NCBI GenBank assembly: GCA_030272585.1
Contig: BSYQ01000003.1
Location: forward strand, 248,001 to 312,000
DNA length: 64,000 bases
Source: Bryopsis sp. KO-2023
Taxonomy: Eukaryota > Chlorophyta > Ulvophyceae > Bryopsidales > Bryopsidaceae
Reading direction: 5' to 3'
Part shown: positions 1 through 10,917 of the stretch, one piece after another
Layout: each line of letters begins with the position of its first letter
Numbering within the stretch: position 1 is the first letter of the stretch
Notes under the pieces: generated by a model
What the model was told of the DNA's origin: nothing
The model's database searches: none
What the model saw: only the letters and a program-made list of their open reading frames with translations
Position numbers and translations under genes: made by a program

Positions 1-246
1 AAAATTAACGTGATTTGTACAATCAAATCTGGTTGGGATGGGTTCACCATTCAACGACGCCATGGACGATGCCGTCGGCGACGCCTCCGTCACCGACGCA
101 GCGTCGCCGACGAATGACACTTGACGGCGACGCTGTGAGTGCCCCAACCGATGTGACAATCACATCATATTACCGTCGCCGACGCTCCTGGTGACGTCGC
201 CGACGCGCTTGTCACGAACGACGGTGTCGGCGACGGCGTCGGCGGT
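1..246. repeat. GC-rich block of GTCGGCGACG-type repeats
   Basis: From about 50 to 246 the sequence is dense in variants of GTCGGCGACG and its complement CGTCGCCGAC in both orientations, with GC content well above the flanks. It ends where BTB gene homology begins, so it probably marks an insertion or rearrangement that removed the 5' part of that gene. The left boundary lies at or beyond the window edge, so terminal repeats and a target duplication cannot be tested. In style (short, mixed-orientation GC-rich motifs) it resembles the interior of the MITE at 10.9-11.4 kb, but the motif differs. Confidence 0.55.
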
Positions 247-463
247 ACCCCCCTTCCGCCTTGTGAAGCTTCATTGCATCCGAGGCTGTGAACAGTTGGA
301 AGACAATTGGGAACAATGACCATGGAAAAGTCTTAATTTGGAAAGGGAAAAAGATCCCTGCTGAAGAATCATTTCTTCTGAGACAAGCTGGAACCAGTGG
401 AGAAAACCAAATCAATGGGGAGCCCTTGGACAGCTGGGAAATATTGGGTGACATGTCTTGATT
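247..463 (+). pseudogene. 3' fragment of a BTB/glycine-rich gene
   Basis: From about 271 the + strand matches the last ~65 codons of the intact family members: SFIAS-EAVNSW, then HGKVLIWKGKK, then EESFLLRQ, then SWEILGDMS and a TGA stop at 461-463. The conserved frame has a TGA directly before AGC TTC ATT, and the BTB domain and most of the glycine-rich domain are missing. The upstream sequence is the GC-rich repeat block. A spliced exon is possible because an AG precedes the conserved stretch. A truncated relic is more likely. Confidence 0.6.
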
Positions 464-1321
464 GGAACCTAATGTGCACAGTTGTTTGTTTGTGAGTTTA
501 CTTGAAACAGAAAATATTGAAAAACATGCAATCAGCCACAGCTATGATGTTATCATTGCTTGATGATTTTACTTCAATCTGTTCTGACCTCTTTGATGGC
601 ATTTGATGCCTCAATTTTTGGTAACTTTTCTGTTCCAGTGCTGTTGAACTCCTTAATGAACTGATTGATTAGTCTTTGTAAATTTTCGAGGGGGAACAAT
701 GATCCAGAGGGTGGATGTTTCAAGACTGCTCATGCAGAATTGATTTCATAAAGCTTAAGAAAAATAGATGTGTGCTAAATTTTTTTGGTTGTCTGTTGAG
801 AGTGTTTTGGGGGCTTTCTGGCATCATGGGCCGTTGTGGTCTCCTTCTGCTGTTTTGTAGCGATTCATTCATTGATTGTATTATGAGGGGTCTTGGGGGG
901 TGTTTTCAGGGGGTTGAATGAATCAAATCGACGACTGTCGCATTGTCTGTAAAAGATTCTCGACGAACTCTTTGTCTCACCCTTGTCAGATTGCAATAAA
1001 TCAATCAAGCAAAATTACAAATATTGCACGCGCAGAAGTCCACAGATTGAGAAGCCCAGACCTCTCTTGCAACAAAAAAATACTATGTGAATATTATCGA
1101 TTGCAACCGGTGTATCATTTCAACTTCAAAGTACATAAGACAACCAACAAACCCACCAAGCACCCCACCACCACTCGTTGCTTTCTTTTTCTTTTTCGTT
1201 GATCTTGTACAAGAACGACGTCCGATGGGAAAGAAGGTCCGCAATGTCACACCACACGACAAAGAGCTTTCTTCTTCATGAATTCCACAGCTGTGTTGTC
1301 TGCTAGTGCCTTTGCCAAAAA
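464..1321. other. intergenic, no gene seen
   Basis: The first part resembles the 3' flank of the BTB/glycine-rich gene at 27.7-28.9 kb; both contain an AATCAGCCACA stretch. The rest is AT-rich with short random ORFs. Positions 1200-1321 are presumably promoter and 5' UTR of the next gene. Confidence 0.5.
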
Positions 1322-2534
1322 ATGGTGAGAACAAGAGGCTTGAGTTTGGAATTGTTTCGAATTCAGTTTAGTTTTTCCCACCACATTTGCGTGTTTTCGA
1401 GCGCAGGTGCTTGTGGAGAATTACGCTGGTCATCAACGCAACTGGACAAAATGCTTCAACGACGCCGAGAGGAGTGACGTGGTTTTCGAAGCAAAGGATG
1501 GTCAGAGTTTCCATTGCGAAAAATTCGTGTTAGGGATCGCCAGTCCATACTTCAAGCGGTTGTTTTCTTTCGGGAAGCGAGAGGGCGCCAGAAAATTTGT
1601 GGCGGCGAAAGAAGCGGATCCTGGTGCGCTGCGATGGATTTTGCGGGCGTGCTACACTGCCGATGGTGAATTAAATGACGACAATGTCATTGATGTTCTG
1701 CTGGCTGCGAAAATGTACGAAATGGCTTGGGTGGAAAAAGCTTGCATGAAGTATTTGAAAGCGAACAAGGGAGGACCGTTGGCAACCTTTGAATACTCTA
1801 AGAAAAATGAGAAATGGCAGGAATGGAAAGTACCCAAAACAGGCTGGTATCACATCGTTGCCATGGGGGCTAAAGCTGCGGATCAACCCAAACCCAATCC
1901 CCAGCTCTACAAGTCAAAGGGTGGGAGAGGTGCTATCATAGGGGGATCCTTTGAATTGAAGGCCAATGATGTTCTCCAGATATTGACAGGGGGAATGTCA
2001 AGACTGTGGGTTAGCACCAAGTTTCCCAATCACTATACCGGTGGCGGCGGAGGCACCTTTGTTGCTCTCAAAAAGAAGAATTCATCCTTGCTCTTGGCTG
2101 CAGGGGGTGGAGGCAGCATTAATGCCAAATACTGTGGTGCTAATGCAAACCTGGAAGAAGGGGGGAGCGGCTCAGATGCAAAATTCCCCGGTGGAAAGAA
2201 TGGAGGTAACGGTGCGAGTAATGGAATTCACACGGGTGGTCTTGGGTGGAATGCGGGGCCTGATGCCTTGGCAAAGCCAAGTGGTGCAGGCACTAATGAT
2301 ACAGGGGGGTTTGGTGGTGGTGGGAATGTTGGAGGTGGGGGTGGAGGCTACTCTGGTGGCAGTGCTTTTCATTCTCTCATTTGTGGTGGGGGAGGGAGCC
2401 ATGTCGCCTCGCAAGCTGCCAACAGCTGGAAAAAAGTGGGCAGCTCCAGCCATGGGAAGGTGTTTATTTGGAGGGGGAAGGAAGTGCCTGCTGAAGAATC
2501 ATTTTTTCTCAAGCAAATTGGAAAGGTTGCATGA
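1322..2534 (+). CDS. BTB domain plus ALK-like glycine-rich domain protein (copy A)
   Basis: Two exons: 1322-1324 (only the ATG, followed directly by donor GTGAGA) and 1407-2534 (acceptor GCGCAG), giving 376 residues. Residues ~15-120 form a BTB/POZ domain: DVVFEAKDGQSFHCEKFVL, a fold core with SPYFKRLF, then ILRACYT and the AAKMYEM helix. Residues ~130-365 match the glycine-rich domain of ALK/LTK receptors: KVPKTGWYHIVAMGAKAAD, then GGRGAIIGGSFEL, DVLQILTGG, GGGGGTFVALK and LLLAAGGGGS. BTB domains usually dimerise or recruit Cullin-3. A cytosolic BTB joined to this usually extracellular domain is unusual, and the role is unknown. No signal peptide or membrane segment is seen. The C-terminus stops at IGKVA and lacks the DSWEILD-type ending of the paralogues. 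It could be recently truncated. Confidence 0.85.
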
Positions 2535-3440
2535 TGGCATAGGATGTGGATGAGTCCATTCATGCCAGGGTAGAGGGGCAGTTGTAACCCTGTGGTGAAG
2601 CGCGTTTGAATTCACTTTTTTTTTCACTTTTTTTTATTGTTGAAAGGAAGACTCTTTTTAGAGAGAGAGAAGCTACGCATTTTTGATTCCAGGAATGAAC
2701 TGAAGTTGTCCCCAACCAGGCGATGAGGGGAACATTTTTGTGTTGAACTGGAAATGGATACGATCAGCCAAACTATATTGCTGGCTGATATTTTTGCTGC
2801 TTGAACAATTTTGAATCTGTGGATTCCACATGATGTTGTGTGATTCAGTCACACCTTGTTGGTCACCCTCTGGTCGACATACAACAACTGAATTTCCACT
2901 GGCGTGTGAACGTCAAGTTTCTCACAACCGTTGCCGCCTTGGGTTAGTATGTGAGACGTATCCTATTTCATGAGGCGTTGCAATCACGCCCCCAAAGCTT
3001 CTCTCTTTTCTTCTCGTCTTCACTTTGCTCAAGGTGACAGAACTGCATTGAAAGTTTTTCTCCTGCAGTCCTTACCCTCAAGAATGACAAGACAAAGCCT
3101 GGAAAACAGTTTTTCTTTCGAAAATGATTTTGTTTGCAAGGATACTTGCAAGTCAGTTCACAACTTCCTTTCTCACCCTATAAATTCACTGTGGATTCTG
3201 GGAGCGAGCTGCCTTTCCCATCATCTACACCATCCCCTCAAGCGTCAGGCACATCACTTTTGATCTGAAAGCGACAAGACGTCTCAGAAAAACCACCTGT
3301 GCTCACTCTTCCTCGCTTATAAAAACATGGATTTGCTGTTAGGGAATGCATTCGAACACAGCACCTTCGAAACCTTGTACGGATAGGGTAGATCAAACCC
3401 CTCGTTCCCAGCCTTTTTTTCCCCCACCTTTGAAGCCAAT
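2535..3440. other. intergenic, no gene seen
   Basis: AT-rich with several poly-T runs. A short ORF at 2970-3263 has no recognisable domain, and I treat it as chance. The last part should hold the promoter of the Cys-repeat gene; a TATAAAA-like TTATAAAAAC lies at about 3317. Confidence 0.4.
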
Positions 3441-4824
3441 ATGGCGATTCTGCGCGTCGTTGCGTTTTGCGCCTTTGTCACGATTTCCATCACGGCAGTG
3501 TCGTCGTCAGTGGAATCTGAAGGTGCGGTTAGTTTCGGAGAGACTGGCGATCGTTGCTCAAAGAGTTTGTGCGAAACAGCGAGACTAGATCAGAGGGTTC
3601 ACGGTGTTGTTGATTCGCGGAGTGGGTCGGGTTTGCTACGCAGGAAGGCGTCTGCTGGGCAAAAAAGGCGGCTACGTGCACTGCAGTGAGTTCATCGCTT
3701 TGCGCACAGTGGAGAGAAAACAACTCGCAAGATGTTAGAGGTTAAGGTATTTTGTTTTCGTACGCAGCTCCCAATTGTTGGATCGAGAAGGTCGACAAGT
3801 GCTGGGACGAGCCCAAGAAGGTCTGCGACACCGTTCCCAAGCAGGTATGCTGCTGGAAATCTCTCGATTTATTCTCTTGTCTAAAGGCAGCAGAAGTCGG
3901 ACGGAGGATCCGTCGAACCGGTGGGATCGGATTCAAGTCTGTATTGGTGCTGGCGGCAGGTCTGCAATAAGGTTTCCAAGCAGGTGTGCGGCGGGACGAA
4001 GACGATCCAGGACTGTCATACGAAGACGGTGCCTGAGTGCTCCAGCGTGAAGGTGCCAAAGTGCTGGAACGTGGACAAGCAGGTCTGCAATCCGGAGAAA
4101 AAGACGTCCTGCAAGGACGTTCCTTCGGAAAAGTGCTGGACGGAGCCAGAAAACAAATGCTACAAATCCTACACGGAGCAATGCCATGATGTTGTGAGGA
4201 AGGTAAGTGGAGAAGAAAAGGCGGGGTTGAATGCTGCCATGTTAGTATTTTTTTGTCCATGGGAACTTTGCGAAAGGGCTCTTCGATCGCGGCTAGAACA
4301 ATCTGCCCGACATCAGGTCGGACAGGGAGTATGTACACCCTGTGTTGTGCTGATGCTGCGATCCAAATTTGACATTTCAAATTGATTTTCGCAAGGTGTG
4401 CGGCAAAGGATATACTCACAGTGGCAAGAAGGGCGGTATCGTGTGCAGCCCACAGACCTCCAAGGTTTGCTCCAAGGTGCCAGTGGTCGAATGCAAGCAG
4501 GAGAGCATCAAGAAGTGCAAGACTGTTTACAACAAGGAATGTAACGAGTACACCGAGGATGTCTGCAAGACCGTCCAGGAGCAAAAATGCCAAGACGAGG
4601 AAAAGACGGTCTGCAAGGATAAAGAGGTTCAGTCTTGCAACGACAAGGAAGTCGCAGATTGTAAGAACGTTGACGTCGACGAGTGCAAGACTGTGAACGA
4701 GCAAAATTGCTACGACAAGTCGGAGAAGAAGTGCGCCACACAAAACGTCAAAAAATGCGACAAGGGCTGCCAATCCACCCCTGCTGTCTACGTTGTTTCC
4801 CGAGGTGGGGAGGATTTTGAATAA
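3441..4824 (+). CDS. secreted cysteine-repeat protein
   Basis: Four exons with consistent phases: 3441-3522, 3768-3844, 3960-4202 and 4396-4824, giving 276 residues. The start is the ATG before a signal peptide (MAILRVVAFCAFVTISITAV, residues 1-20). Almost all the mature protein is a run of short units, each about 7-9 residues between cysteines, such as KVCDTVPKQVC, KKCKTVYNKEC and KTVCKDKEVQSC, rich in Lys, Val, Asp and Glu. The ending CDKGCQSTP is followed by a short tail. The regular spacing suggests a disulfide-stabilised rod or extracellular-matrix protein. I do not recognise a named family. Each intron falls between Cys units, which fits growth by repeat duplication. Joining all four exons keeps the Cys rhythm unbroken, which supports the gene model. 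Confidence 0.75.
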
Positions 4825-7132
4825 CAGCGCCGGGAAAGTGCACCTTTCTGCTGATTACTGTCCGCTGATTAACTACAATCAGCAGGAGAACTGTCACTAG
4901 GGAAACCCAAGTGGAATTATTGTATGCACTTGAACGGATCTGGACCTTTGTGCAAGGAAGTTGAACTGACTGTTGCTGTTGGTTGCAGGAAAACACGGCT
5001 GAGGATGAGGTGTCGCAAAAAAGCCTCAAGTATTGCTTGAATACTGCTGAAGAATGTATACTACAGAAACAGTTCAATTTTTGCCTGCGCTTTTTGAAAA
5101 TTTACTGCCAAGCAGTCAAGGCAGTTTGTGATTCTTGTATTATTTTTGTTTGTACTGACAAGCTGAAATATGTCATCTCAATTTTAGTGGTATGTATTTT
5201 GTGAAGCGGCATGATCTCTTCAGTGAACCTGCAATATAAGCTTCAGTGATAATCGGTTAGGGATTTGGTTGGGAAAGAAGGAAAGAATACTTTGGTGCTG
5301 ACTATGGAAGGGGTGAAGCGTAAAAGCAATCAGTTAATTAATTATTTCTGTAATCACAACTTTAGATTTAAAGAAAAAATCCGTGCTCAGTTTGCACCAA
5401 CTTTTCTTGTGGTTGCTGGCTGGTGATTGGTAGTTGTTCTTGTTTCCTTCGTTGCTTGATTACCACTACAGCAACATAAGTATTATGGAAATTCCAAGGA
5501 ATGAGGAATCCATTCCATCTTGTCAGTGGAGGTGAGAGAAATTGTGAACTGAGCGAATTGAAAATAGGGGGGATGGGGAAGGAAACCCATAATAATTTCG
5601 TAGAAACCAGGAGTGGTGGTCCTTCTCCCCTGGAAAACTGTGTGCTTGTCATCTCCTTTGGTGAACTGAACCAGCAGAATAAAGTTCATCAATCAACCTG
5701 AAAGAGTGAAATAACAGCAAACTGCACTGTTACATGGGAACCATGTTGACCAAGCGATCGAATCCGAGTCGGTTGAGTTATAAATTGGTCTGATCAGAGT
5801 GGCGTTTGGAATGCTCGACAGAAACTGGGGAAGCTTTTACAGGATGTAACACTCTAATCAACTCTTCGTGTAAGAACAATTAGTTCAACCACCACCCGTT
5901 GTCTTCAGTACTTAAGGCTAAGACACTGTGGAATTTCTGGAAGCAAACCAATGGCCAGGGGCGACTGTGAAGCGAGGACGAAGGAAGAAGCTCTACATTT
6001 TTTTTCCCCTTTAACAATGACTTTGACTATATCTTGACTGCAAGTCCCGCCCGATCAAGAAACGCCGAAGGCCCCAACCAGAACGATTCTATAGCACAGC
6101 GGCAAAAAAAGTGTTTTTTTCAGGCTCAGATAATTGGAAAGAAAAACTGATTTAACATTGAGGGGCCGGTGCAACCGCGTTGCAACTTTGGACGCCGCAC
6201 ATGAACGTTGATCAGTAAACGATTTGACCAACAGTTCTTCGAGGGGGGAGCCCAAAAAAACAAAACAAGGAGCGGAGGAAAGATCAATCATCTGTCACTG
6301 TTCGCTGACAGGCACGCCAAAGGTTCAGTCAAGTAATTATTTTTCTAGGATCCTGCGAGCCACACAGGGGGTTTACGTTTTCAAGTCCAGCCCTGTCTTT
6401 GTTCAGAAAGACGCGCGCGCAAATCGCTCCTGATAAAGAAAACAAATGGTTTCGATCGCCACCACCATGAGGCCGCTTTTTCGTAGCCGAAACTCCAGGT
6501 GGCCAGCTGGACATGTATAGAGCCTATTTTCCACTCACGGTCATATGCTGTGAGTACAACAAAAGATTCTCCTTGGGGAAAGCTTCTTCCTTTTAGTGCG
6601 GGTTTTCCCCCAATAATTGGTGGGCTTGTAACCCGCTTAACAAAATCAGTTTGGACCATCAGGTTTTCACTAAGATCGATCGCAAAGCAAAATAGGGCCT
6701 GTGGGTAGTTCAAGGCTCCGCATTTTTAATAATTTGTTCTTTTTTCGTTTACAACCCCCTTTGTGGAAGAATTCTGAAGTGAAGGACAAAGTACAGTGTT
6801 TCTTTGAAGCCTGGAAAAAATGTCGGTGCTGAGATGAAACCCACCAAAATCTGAATTATTCTGTGTAGATGAATTTATTTCAGCTGCACTATTTTGTATC
6901 AGGACAACAATGGGTTTACACCCGAGCATATTTTTGTTTGATTTCAAAAGGGGGGAGGGTTTGGATTCAAAGCACTAATAGATGGAATTTATGGTCCATT
7001 TATGTTTTTCTTCTTTCCTCCCTTCATCAACTGCAAATTCAAGAGAATTTGCCCCCCCCCCCCCAAAAAAAACAAATATGAAATTTCTGACCAATTCTGT
7101 GTGTTTTCAGGCAGTGTCCAGGGCTGACCAGC
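4825..7132. other. intergenic, no gene seen
   Basis: About 2.3 kb of AT-rich sequence with only short overlapping ORFs on both strands. No domain, tRNA, tandem array or clear terminal repeat was found. A poly-C/poly-A run lies at about 7051-7070. An acceptor-like TTTTCAG at 7105-7111, just before the next ATG, suggests an untranslated first exon somewhere in the 3' part. Confidence 0.4.
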
Positions 7133-8092
7133 ATGGCCAAAATCCTGGGAACAGTAAGTGTTGCCTTGTTGATTTTTGGGCTCTGGACCCGGTCGGAGTC
7201 CTCGAGGATCAAACCTCAGCTGGTTAAATATGTTGCAACCAATTTCACGGAGCCCTACACGTTCACCAATCACATCGAGGGGCCAGCAGTGGATTTCAAA
7301 GGAAATTTCTATGCTGTGAATTACGCTGAAGATGGAACGATTGGAAAAGCCTCCAGATTTGGTAGACTCTCGCTGTTTGCGAGGTTGCCTGCTGGCAGTG
7401 TGGGAAATGGAATCCGGTTCAACGAAGAGGGGGAGATGTTTGTGGCGGATGCCGAGGGGAAATCCATCATTCGAATCAATAAAAATGGGAAAAGTGTCAC
7501 GACTTTTGCGCAACATCCAAAAATGCATGCTCCGAATGATTTGGCCATAACCACCAGGGGTATCCTGTTTGCAACTGACCCAAATTTCGAAAATAATAAC
7601 GGAAGTCTGTGGCGAATCATGCCTGATGGAGACGTCACAGTGCTGGAGGAGGGTTTGGGTACGACTAATGGGGTTGAGGTGAATCCGGAGGAAACGATTT
7701 TATATGTGGGAGAATCTGCCGAGCAGAGAGTGCTGGCCTACGATTTGTCCCCCTCGGGTGTACTCAGCAACAAGAGGGTTTTTCTGGCGATGAATGAAAC
7801 AAACCTGTATTTGGATGGGATTAGGTGTGACGTCGAGGGGAACTTGTACATTGCTCTGTACAACAGAGGGGCTGTTTTGAAAGTCAGTCCCCAAGGTGAA
7901 GTTTTGAAGAGGATTCATTTGGTGGGGGACAAGGTGGCGAATGTTGCGTTTGGGGGGCATGATGGCTGTACTATTTTTGCGACGGTGAGGGATAGTGGAA
8001 ATGTTCAGTCTTTCAGGGTTGAGTTGCCTGGGAGGAGCTATTACATGTGGCTGCCCAGGAAGCATCGCAAATCGAAGAAATGTTTGTACTGA
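7133..8092 (+). CDS. secreted SMP-30/gluconolactonase-like beta-propeller
   Basis: A single open exon of 319 residues starting MAKILGTVSVALLIFGLW, a good signal peptide. A beta-propeller follows, with blades such as GEMFVADAEGKSIIRIN, GSLWRIMPDGDVTVLEEGL and GNLYIALYNRGAVLKV. Residues in the positions of the SMP-30/gluconolactonase metal site are visible: Glu49 (HIEGPAVDF), Asn135 (APNDLAI), Asn179 (TTNGVEVN) and Asp228 (LDGIRCD). This suggests a lactonase-type Ca2+-dependent hydrolase acting outside the cell or in the secretory pathway, possibly on sugar lactones. The substrate is unknown. The C-terminus is basic (PRKHRKSKKCLY). An acceptor-like TTTTCAG lies about 20 bases before the ATG, so the 5' UTR is probably spliced. 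Confidence 0.8.
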   Translation: MAKILGTVSVALLIFGLWTRSESSRIKPQLVKYVATNFTEPYTFTNHIEGPAVDFKGNFYAVNYAEDGTIGKASRFGRLSLFARLPAGSVGNGIRFNEEGEMFVADAEGKSIIRINKNGKSVTTFAQHPKMHAPNDLAITTRGILFATDPNFENNNGSLWRIMPDGDVTVLEEGLGTTNGVEVNPEETILYVGESAEQRVLAYDLSPSGVLSNKRVFLAMNETNLYLDGIRCDVEGNLYIALYNRGAVLKVSPQGEVLKRIHLVGDKVANVAFGGHDGCTIFATVRDSGNVQSFRVELPGRSYYMWLPRKHRKSKKCLY

Positions 8093-8962
8093 GGGGAACA
8101 CCTGAGATTTTTTATCCTTGTTTTGTTATTACCAAATATTGATTGAGAAAAAACAAACTCAGATATTTCTTCCAGATGTGAAGGTCAGTGGTTTCCCGCT
8201 CTCGAAAGACTGGTCAAACAGTTCCATGAACTGTCGTAAACATATTTTGCCCCATCCACCCAATGCAACCACAGAAAATATAGAAAATATGCATCTAATA
8301 TTTAACACGCAGCCCCCTTTTAGGATCTGAGCAACAAAAAACGTGTGTTTTTAAGTCCAACTCAGACAGAAAAAGTGCAGATTTCAACTGTTGTGATTGC
8401 TCTTTTGTCGAGTAATGAAGCAAAATAAAAGCAAAAGAAAGAAGTGAATATTGCAACCATATGCAAGGCTCGCATGGATCGACACAATAAACAGTGAAAA
8501 CAAACGCAGCGTCCATAATTGTTTGCAAACCCCCAAAAAAAGTATGAAAAAAAAGTTCCCCTAACGATAGCAAAATCTATAATCTGTGCAGATGTAGGGA
8601 TTCAAAGTTGATCAATACACCCAATATGCTTTGCACAAAGCTTGAAAAATATATTTTTGAGCTCCTATGGAAGCTTCATCCCTTCACCTTCACTAATCCT
8701 CCACCACTCATCACTTTTTCTCCACACGGAAAAAAGCTACCACAAAAAAGAACTCCTCCACTCAAACAATCCATGACATACAGAAAATAAGACCATCGGT
8801 TACCAACAAGAACAAACAGAAAAAAAATAGAGGTGGCTGATTGCCATTCTCTCAAATTTTTTGCTCCGAGTACCAGTCACCCTACCAACATACATAATCC
8901 CAATGTAAAATCCCAATGTAAAATCCCAATGACTACCAGTGAATGTTATTCGCACGGTATGT
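8093..8962. other. intergenic with a three-copy 13-bp repeat
   Basis: AT-rich flank shared by the 3' ends of the SMP-30-like gene (+) and BTB pseudogene B (-). Positions about 8896-8931 contain three near-copies of AATCCCAATGTAA. No gene is seen. Confidence 0.5.
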
Positions 8963-10483
8963 TCAATCCAACATTTCCCAGCTGTCCAAGGTCTCCCCAT
9001 TGATGTTCTTTTCACTGGTGGTTCCAGTTTGTCTCAGAAAAAAGGTTTCTTCTGTTGGGACTTTTTTCCCGTTCCAAATGAAAACTTTTCCGTGGCCATT
9101 GTTCCCGACTTGTCTCCAACTGTTCACAGCCTCGGATGCAATGAAGCTTCCGCCACCCCCACCACCAACACTCGAGCCACCAGTCCCTCCAGAGTGGCCT
9201 CCACCTCCACCACACGCATTGCCACCACCACCAAATCCTCCATTATCATCATTATCAGCACCCCTTGGCTTTGCCAAAGCCACCGGTCCCGCTTTCCATC
9301 CAAGGCCGCCCTTGTGGATTCCACTGCTGGTGCCATTGCCTCCATTTTTCCCACCCAAGACTGTCGCAGACGAGCCAATTCCATCTTCACCCAGATTGGC
9401 ATCGGTACCATAGCTTCTCATGCCGACACCCCACCCCCAGCTGCCAAGAGTAGAGCCAGCTCTTTCTGCTTCAGAGCAACGAAAGTGCCCCCACCCCCAC
9501 CAGCCCAATCATTGAGATATTTGGTACTTTGCCATGGCCTTGACATCCCCCCTGTCAATATCTGAACAACATCACCGGCCTGGAGCTCAAAGGATGCCCC
9601 CAGGATTGCACCTTCCCCGCCCTTGCGCTTAAATCCTGTATTACCCAGCTTTGACATGTGTGAATTGGGTTTGGGTTGATCCGCAGCTTTAGCCCCCATG
9701 GCAACAATGTGATACCAGCCTGTTTTAGGTACTTTCCATTCCTGCCATTTCTCATTCTTCTTAGAATAATCAAAGGTCGCAACCGGGCCACCCATATCCT
9801 TTTTCAAGTACTTCATGCAAGCTTTTTCCACCCAATCCATCTCGTACGTTTTTGCCGCCAGCATAACGCTCACCACATTGTCGTCGTCTGTCACGGATCA
9901 ATCGATGAACGACAAAAGTCGTTTGTACCAAACAACAACGACAGTTGTTACAAGACAAGTTGAACAAGGAAAGACAAATCCCTCCTCGACCGAATCGATT
10001 GTTATACCGCACAACTTGTTCACTCGTAATACCCTGATGTAACACAACCTGGTAAATCTGGAACGACACCCAAATCTATAGTGAACTCATCCAGTTCACT
10101 ATTCCTTTCAGCTATGACACGTCCAAATCACCGTCACCAGTGTAACACGCTCGCAGAATCCACTTCAACGCAGCGGGCTCCACGTCCTTCGCAGACACGA
10201 ACTTCGAAGAGCCTCCGCACTTGCCAGAGGAAAATAGCGTTTTGAAATAGGGACTGGCCACCTCCAACACGAATTTCTCGCAGTGAAAAGTCTGCCCGTT
10301 CTTGGCTTCGAAAACCACATCGCTCATTTCCGGGTCGTTGAAGCATTTCAGCCAGTTCTGGTGATGTGCTGCATAATTCTCCACCAACACCTGGCGTTGG
10401 AAAGGCAATCGGAAACAAAAAGTCAGGAAACCGTCTTTGATTGAACACCCAGTCGTTCAGCATTGCCGTTTCGTTCTCACCAT
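8963..10483 (-). pseudogene. BTB/glycine-rich gene copy B, broken
   Basis: Same layout as the intact paralogues: ATG at 10483-10481 followed by donor GTGAG, then exon 2 from 10390. Exon 2 runs through the BTB domain, the glycine-rich domain and the SWEMLD ending at 8963. Two lesions break it. A 231-bp insertion (9889-10119) interrupts the BTB coding sequence after GDGDLD. A small length change near 9425 shifts the frame after LLLAAGGG, so the second half (GTDANLGEDGIG to the end) lies in another frame. Otherwise it is very close to copy D on the right arm of the inverted duplication. The two lesions together make a functional product unlikely. Confidence 0.8.
9889..10119. mobile_element. solo-LTR-like insertion, 231 bp
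   Basis: On the + strand it starts TGTCACGGATC and ends AGCTATGACA, so the ends are TGTCA...TGACA, the TG...CA form of LTRs. It is flanked by the 4-bp direct repeat CGTC (9885-9888 and 10120-10123). Removing the element and one CGTC restores the uninterrupted BTB exon seen in copies D and E (GATTTGGACGACGACAATG). No internal retroelement coding sequence remains, as expected for a solo LTR. A short TIR element with 4-bp TSD is the alternative. A 9-bp stem, ATAGTGAAC/GTTCACTAT, lies inside near its right end. Confidence 0.65.
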
Positions 10484-10917
10484 TATTGGCACCTCTCCAC
10501 GAAACGCTTGCCTGCTGGTCGATGTTCGGAGTCCAAAATTCTGGTCACTTATGAATTTAATTCAGCAAGGTGGATTAAGAATACGGACAGAGGACACTCT
10601 TGGGCGACTCGTCATTCCCCACAACATAAAAATAGCAACGCGATGGTTGGTAAGAGGTTCATGAAGGAAAAGGGTGGAGTTGTTTCAAGGGAACAGGGAC
10701 TCTTGTACGAGATAGGGCGTGCCCAGATCGTTCAGATCGCTACAATTCCGTTTCCAGATTCCTAGTTATCTAGTGGTTTGCAACTTGAGACTTGAGTGCT
10801 CAACACTTTGTACATATATTTCATGTTTATTTTTTTGTTTGCTCAGCACTGGTGAGCCATGTGTCACTCCTCCTTTTTTGGACCAACGGAGTCGGATTGG
10901 GAAGCCGATGACACAAG
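10484..10917. other. intergenic, BTB copy B upstream region
   Basis: The first bases match the 5' flanks of copies D and E (GCAAGCGTTTCGTGGAGAGG on the - strand), the conserved BTB promoter and 5' UTR. The rest shows no gene. Confidence 0.45.
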
